A DNA stretch of 17,944 bases from DASYUM01 sp036001225 (GTDB lineage: Bacteria > Methylomirabilota > Methylomirabilia > Rokubacteriales > DASRDR01), in assembly GCA_036001225.1 (NCBI GenBank), contig DASYUM010000031.1, positions 1-17,944 on the forward strand, in the 5' to 3' direction. This document shows, piece by piece, positions 16,907 to 17,944 of the stretch; position 1 is the stretch's first letter, and every line of letters begins with the position of its first letter. Both the position numbers and the translations under genes were made by a program. Under the pieces are notes generated by a model. The model did no database searches. It was not told the origin of the DNA and was given only the letters and a program-made list of their open reading frames with translations.

Positions 16907-17033
16907 CCGCGGGTCGATGCCCGTCGCCCCCTGGCGTCCTTCGGCTCGCCGGGACGCGCTCGGCCGGCCGCCGCGCATCGGTCGCCGCCTCGGCGCGTCC
17001 TAGGGAGCTCGGGCCTCGGCCCGAGGACGCCTC
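16907..17033. other. Gap between rlmD and the amidohydrolase gene
   Basis: This 127-base GC-rich gap has no gene. GCGTCC (16934-16939) and GGACGC (16952-16957) form a 6-bp hairpin after rlmD without a following T-run. A second, stronger inverted repeat (17008-17025) lies next to the start of the downstream gene and is listed separately. No convincing promoter is seen. Confidence 0.4.
17008..17025 (+). promoter_or_regulatory. Hairpin covering the amidohydrolase Shine-Dalgarno sequence
   Basis: CTCGGGCC-TC-GGCCCGAG is a perfect 8-bp inverted repeat (7-bp stem with 4-nt loop more likely as RNA). Its 3' arm includes GAG of the only good Shine-Dalgarno sequence (GAGG, 17023-17026), 7 nt before the ATG at 17034. 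Folding would hide the ribosome-binding site. Whether it is regulated is unknown. Confidence 0.4.
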
Positions 17034-17944
17034 ATGGCCCGGCTCATCCTCGACGGCGCGCGTGTCCTCGACGGCAGCGGCGCGCCGCCGCTGTCGGACC
17101 GGGCCGTCGTCGTCGAGGGAGACGCGATCGTCGAGGTGGGCGCGGCCGGAGCCGGCGGACCGGGGACGCGGCTCGATCTCGGTGGCCGCTGCCTGCTCCC
17201 GGGGCTCGTCAACTGCCACGTCCACCTCTGTCTCACCGGCGACGCCGATCCGGTTCGGCTCATGGCCGGGGAGCCGGTGGCGCTGACCGCGCTCCGCGCC
17301 GCCCTCCACGGGCGGGCCACCGTCGAGGCCGGGGTCACGACGGTCCGTGACCTGGGCGGGCGCGAGTACGCCGAGCTGGCGGTGCGTCAAGCGATCCGCG
17401 CCGGCCTGATGCCGGGGCCGCGCATTCTGGCGGCGGGGAAGGTCATCTGCATGACCGGTGGGCACGGGGCCTGGATCGGTCGGGAAGCCGACGGTCCCGA
17501 TGAGGTGCGCAAGGCCGCGCGCGAGCAGCTGAAGGCGGGCGCCGATCTCATCAAGGTCATCGCGACCGGTGGGGTCATGACGCCGGGGGTGGAGCCGGGC
17601 GCCGCCCAGCTCGGTCTCGACGAGCTACGGGCCGCGGTCGCCGAGGCGCGGAAGGCGGGCCGCCGGGTGGCCGCCCACGCCCAGGGCAGTCAGGGGATCG
17701 CGGACGCCGTGTCGGCGGGCGTGGCGTCGGTCGAGCACGGGATCTTCCTGACCGAGGAGATCGTCGCCCGGATGCGGGCGGCCGGCACCGCTCTGGTGCC
17801 GACCCTGGTCGCCGCCGAGCGCATCGCCACCGCACCCCCCGAGGCCGGCGTTCCGCCGTGGATGATCGCGAAGTCGCAGGCCGTCGCGGCCAGCCATGTC
17901 CTGAGCTTCCAGCTCGCCCACCGAGCCGGGGTGACGATCGCGGC
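17034..17944 (+). CDS. Metal-dependent amidohydrolase, partial (3' end beyond window)
   Basis: The frame is open to the window edge (303 codons seen; about 100 more are expected). It belongs to the amidohydrolase superfamily, close to the prolidase/imidazolonepropionase-like group. The usual N-terminal beta-sandwich ends in LLPGLVNCHVHL, whose H62 and H64 are metal ligands. K174 in LIKVIATGGV is the expected carboxylated lysine, and H215 (AAHAQG) and H235 (VEHG) are further ligands. The last Asp ligand lies beyond the edge. EAGVTTVRDLGG is typical of the group. Natural substrates vary widely (dipeptides, lactams, drugs), so none is assigned. The ATG has GAGG 7 nt upstream. Confidence 0.9.
   Translation, partial: MARLILDGARVLDGSGAPPLSDRAVVVEGDAIVEVGAAGAGGPGTRLDLGGRCLLPGLVNCHVHLCLTGDADPVRLMAGEPVALTALRAALHGRATVEAGVTTVRDLGGREYAELAVRQAIRAGLMPGPRILAAGKVICMTGGHGAWIGREADGPDEVRKAAREQLKAGADLIKVIATGGVMTPGVEPGAAQLGLDELRAAVAEARKAGRRVAAHAQGSQGIADAVSAGVASVEHGIFLTEEIVARMRAAGTALVPTLVAAERIATAPPEAGVPPWMIAKSQAVAASHVLSFQLAHRAGVTIA

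Noticed and set aside
15446..16978. Minus-strand open frame of 510 codons opposite rlmD
   Set aside because: The plus strand carries all Fe-S cysteines and methyltransferase motifs of RlmD. The antisense frame is Arg/Gly/His-rich shadow sequence.

Overview
This is a gene-dense, very GC-rich chromosomal window that looks like a free-living, Gram-negative-type bacterium. Predicted lipoproteins, a LolB-like protein at the classical lolB position and the gene orders support that. The lineage cannot be fixed from the window. The mixture of proteobacterial-style order with mutS2 and a CTC-type ribosomal protein L25 would suit NC10/Rokubacteria-like or deltaproteobacterial-grade bacteria, but this is an inference. 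I see no mobile elements, CRISPR arrays, phage genes or obvious foreign DNA.

Positions 130-15427 form one unbroken co-directional run on the minus strand. Read in transcription order it begins with a Spinster-like MFS transporter, a DciA (DUF721) protein, a 15-repeat TPR lipoprotein, a LolB-like lipoprotein and ispE. It continues with tRNA-Gln, prs, rplY and pth. Then comes a macromolecular-synthesis block: rpsU, mutS2, dnaG and rpoD. It ends with a CAU-anticodon tRNA, a coiled-coil C4 zinc-ribbon protein and rnpB (class A RNase P RNA). Two clusters known from distant bacteria are thus joined end to end: TPR-lolB-ispE-tRNA-Gln-prs-rplY-pth as in Pseudomonas, and rpsU-dnaG-rpoD as in E. coli, here with mutS2 inserted. 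A good sigma70-type promoter at the 3' end of pth marks the join.

The strand switches at about 15.45 kb, where two promoter-like sequences face away from each other. On the plus strand lie a 23S rRNA uracil-5-methyltransferase (RlmD/RumA family) and, after a 127-base gap, a metal-dependent amidohydrolase cut off by the window edge.

Most of the content is housekeeping: replication priming and helicase loading (dnaG, dciA), transcription (rpoD), translation and RNA processing (rpsU, rplY, pth, prs, tRNAs, rnpB, rlmD) and envelope biogenesis (LolB-like, TPR). I do not see an obviously new multi-gene system. The most unusual signals are two tRNA/mRNA entanglements. The last six codons and stop of ispE lie inside tRNA-Gln, so tRNA maturation would destroy the ispE stop codon. 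The zinc-ribbon gene starts only 7 nt after the 3' CCA of the CAU tRNA, so tRNA processing would leave an almost leaderless mRNA.
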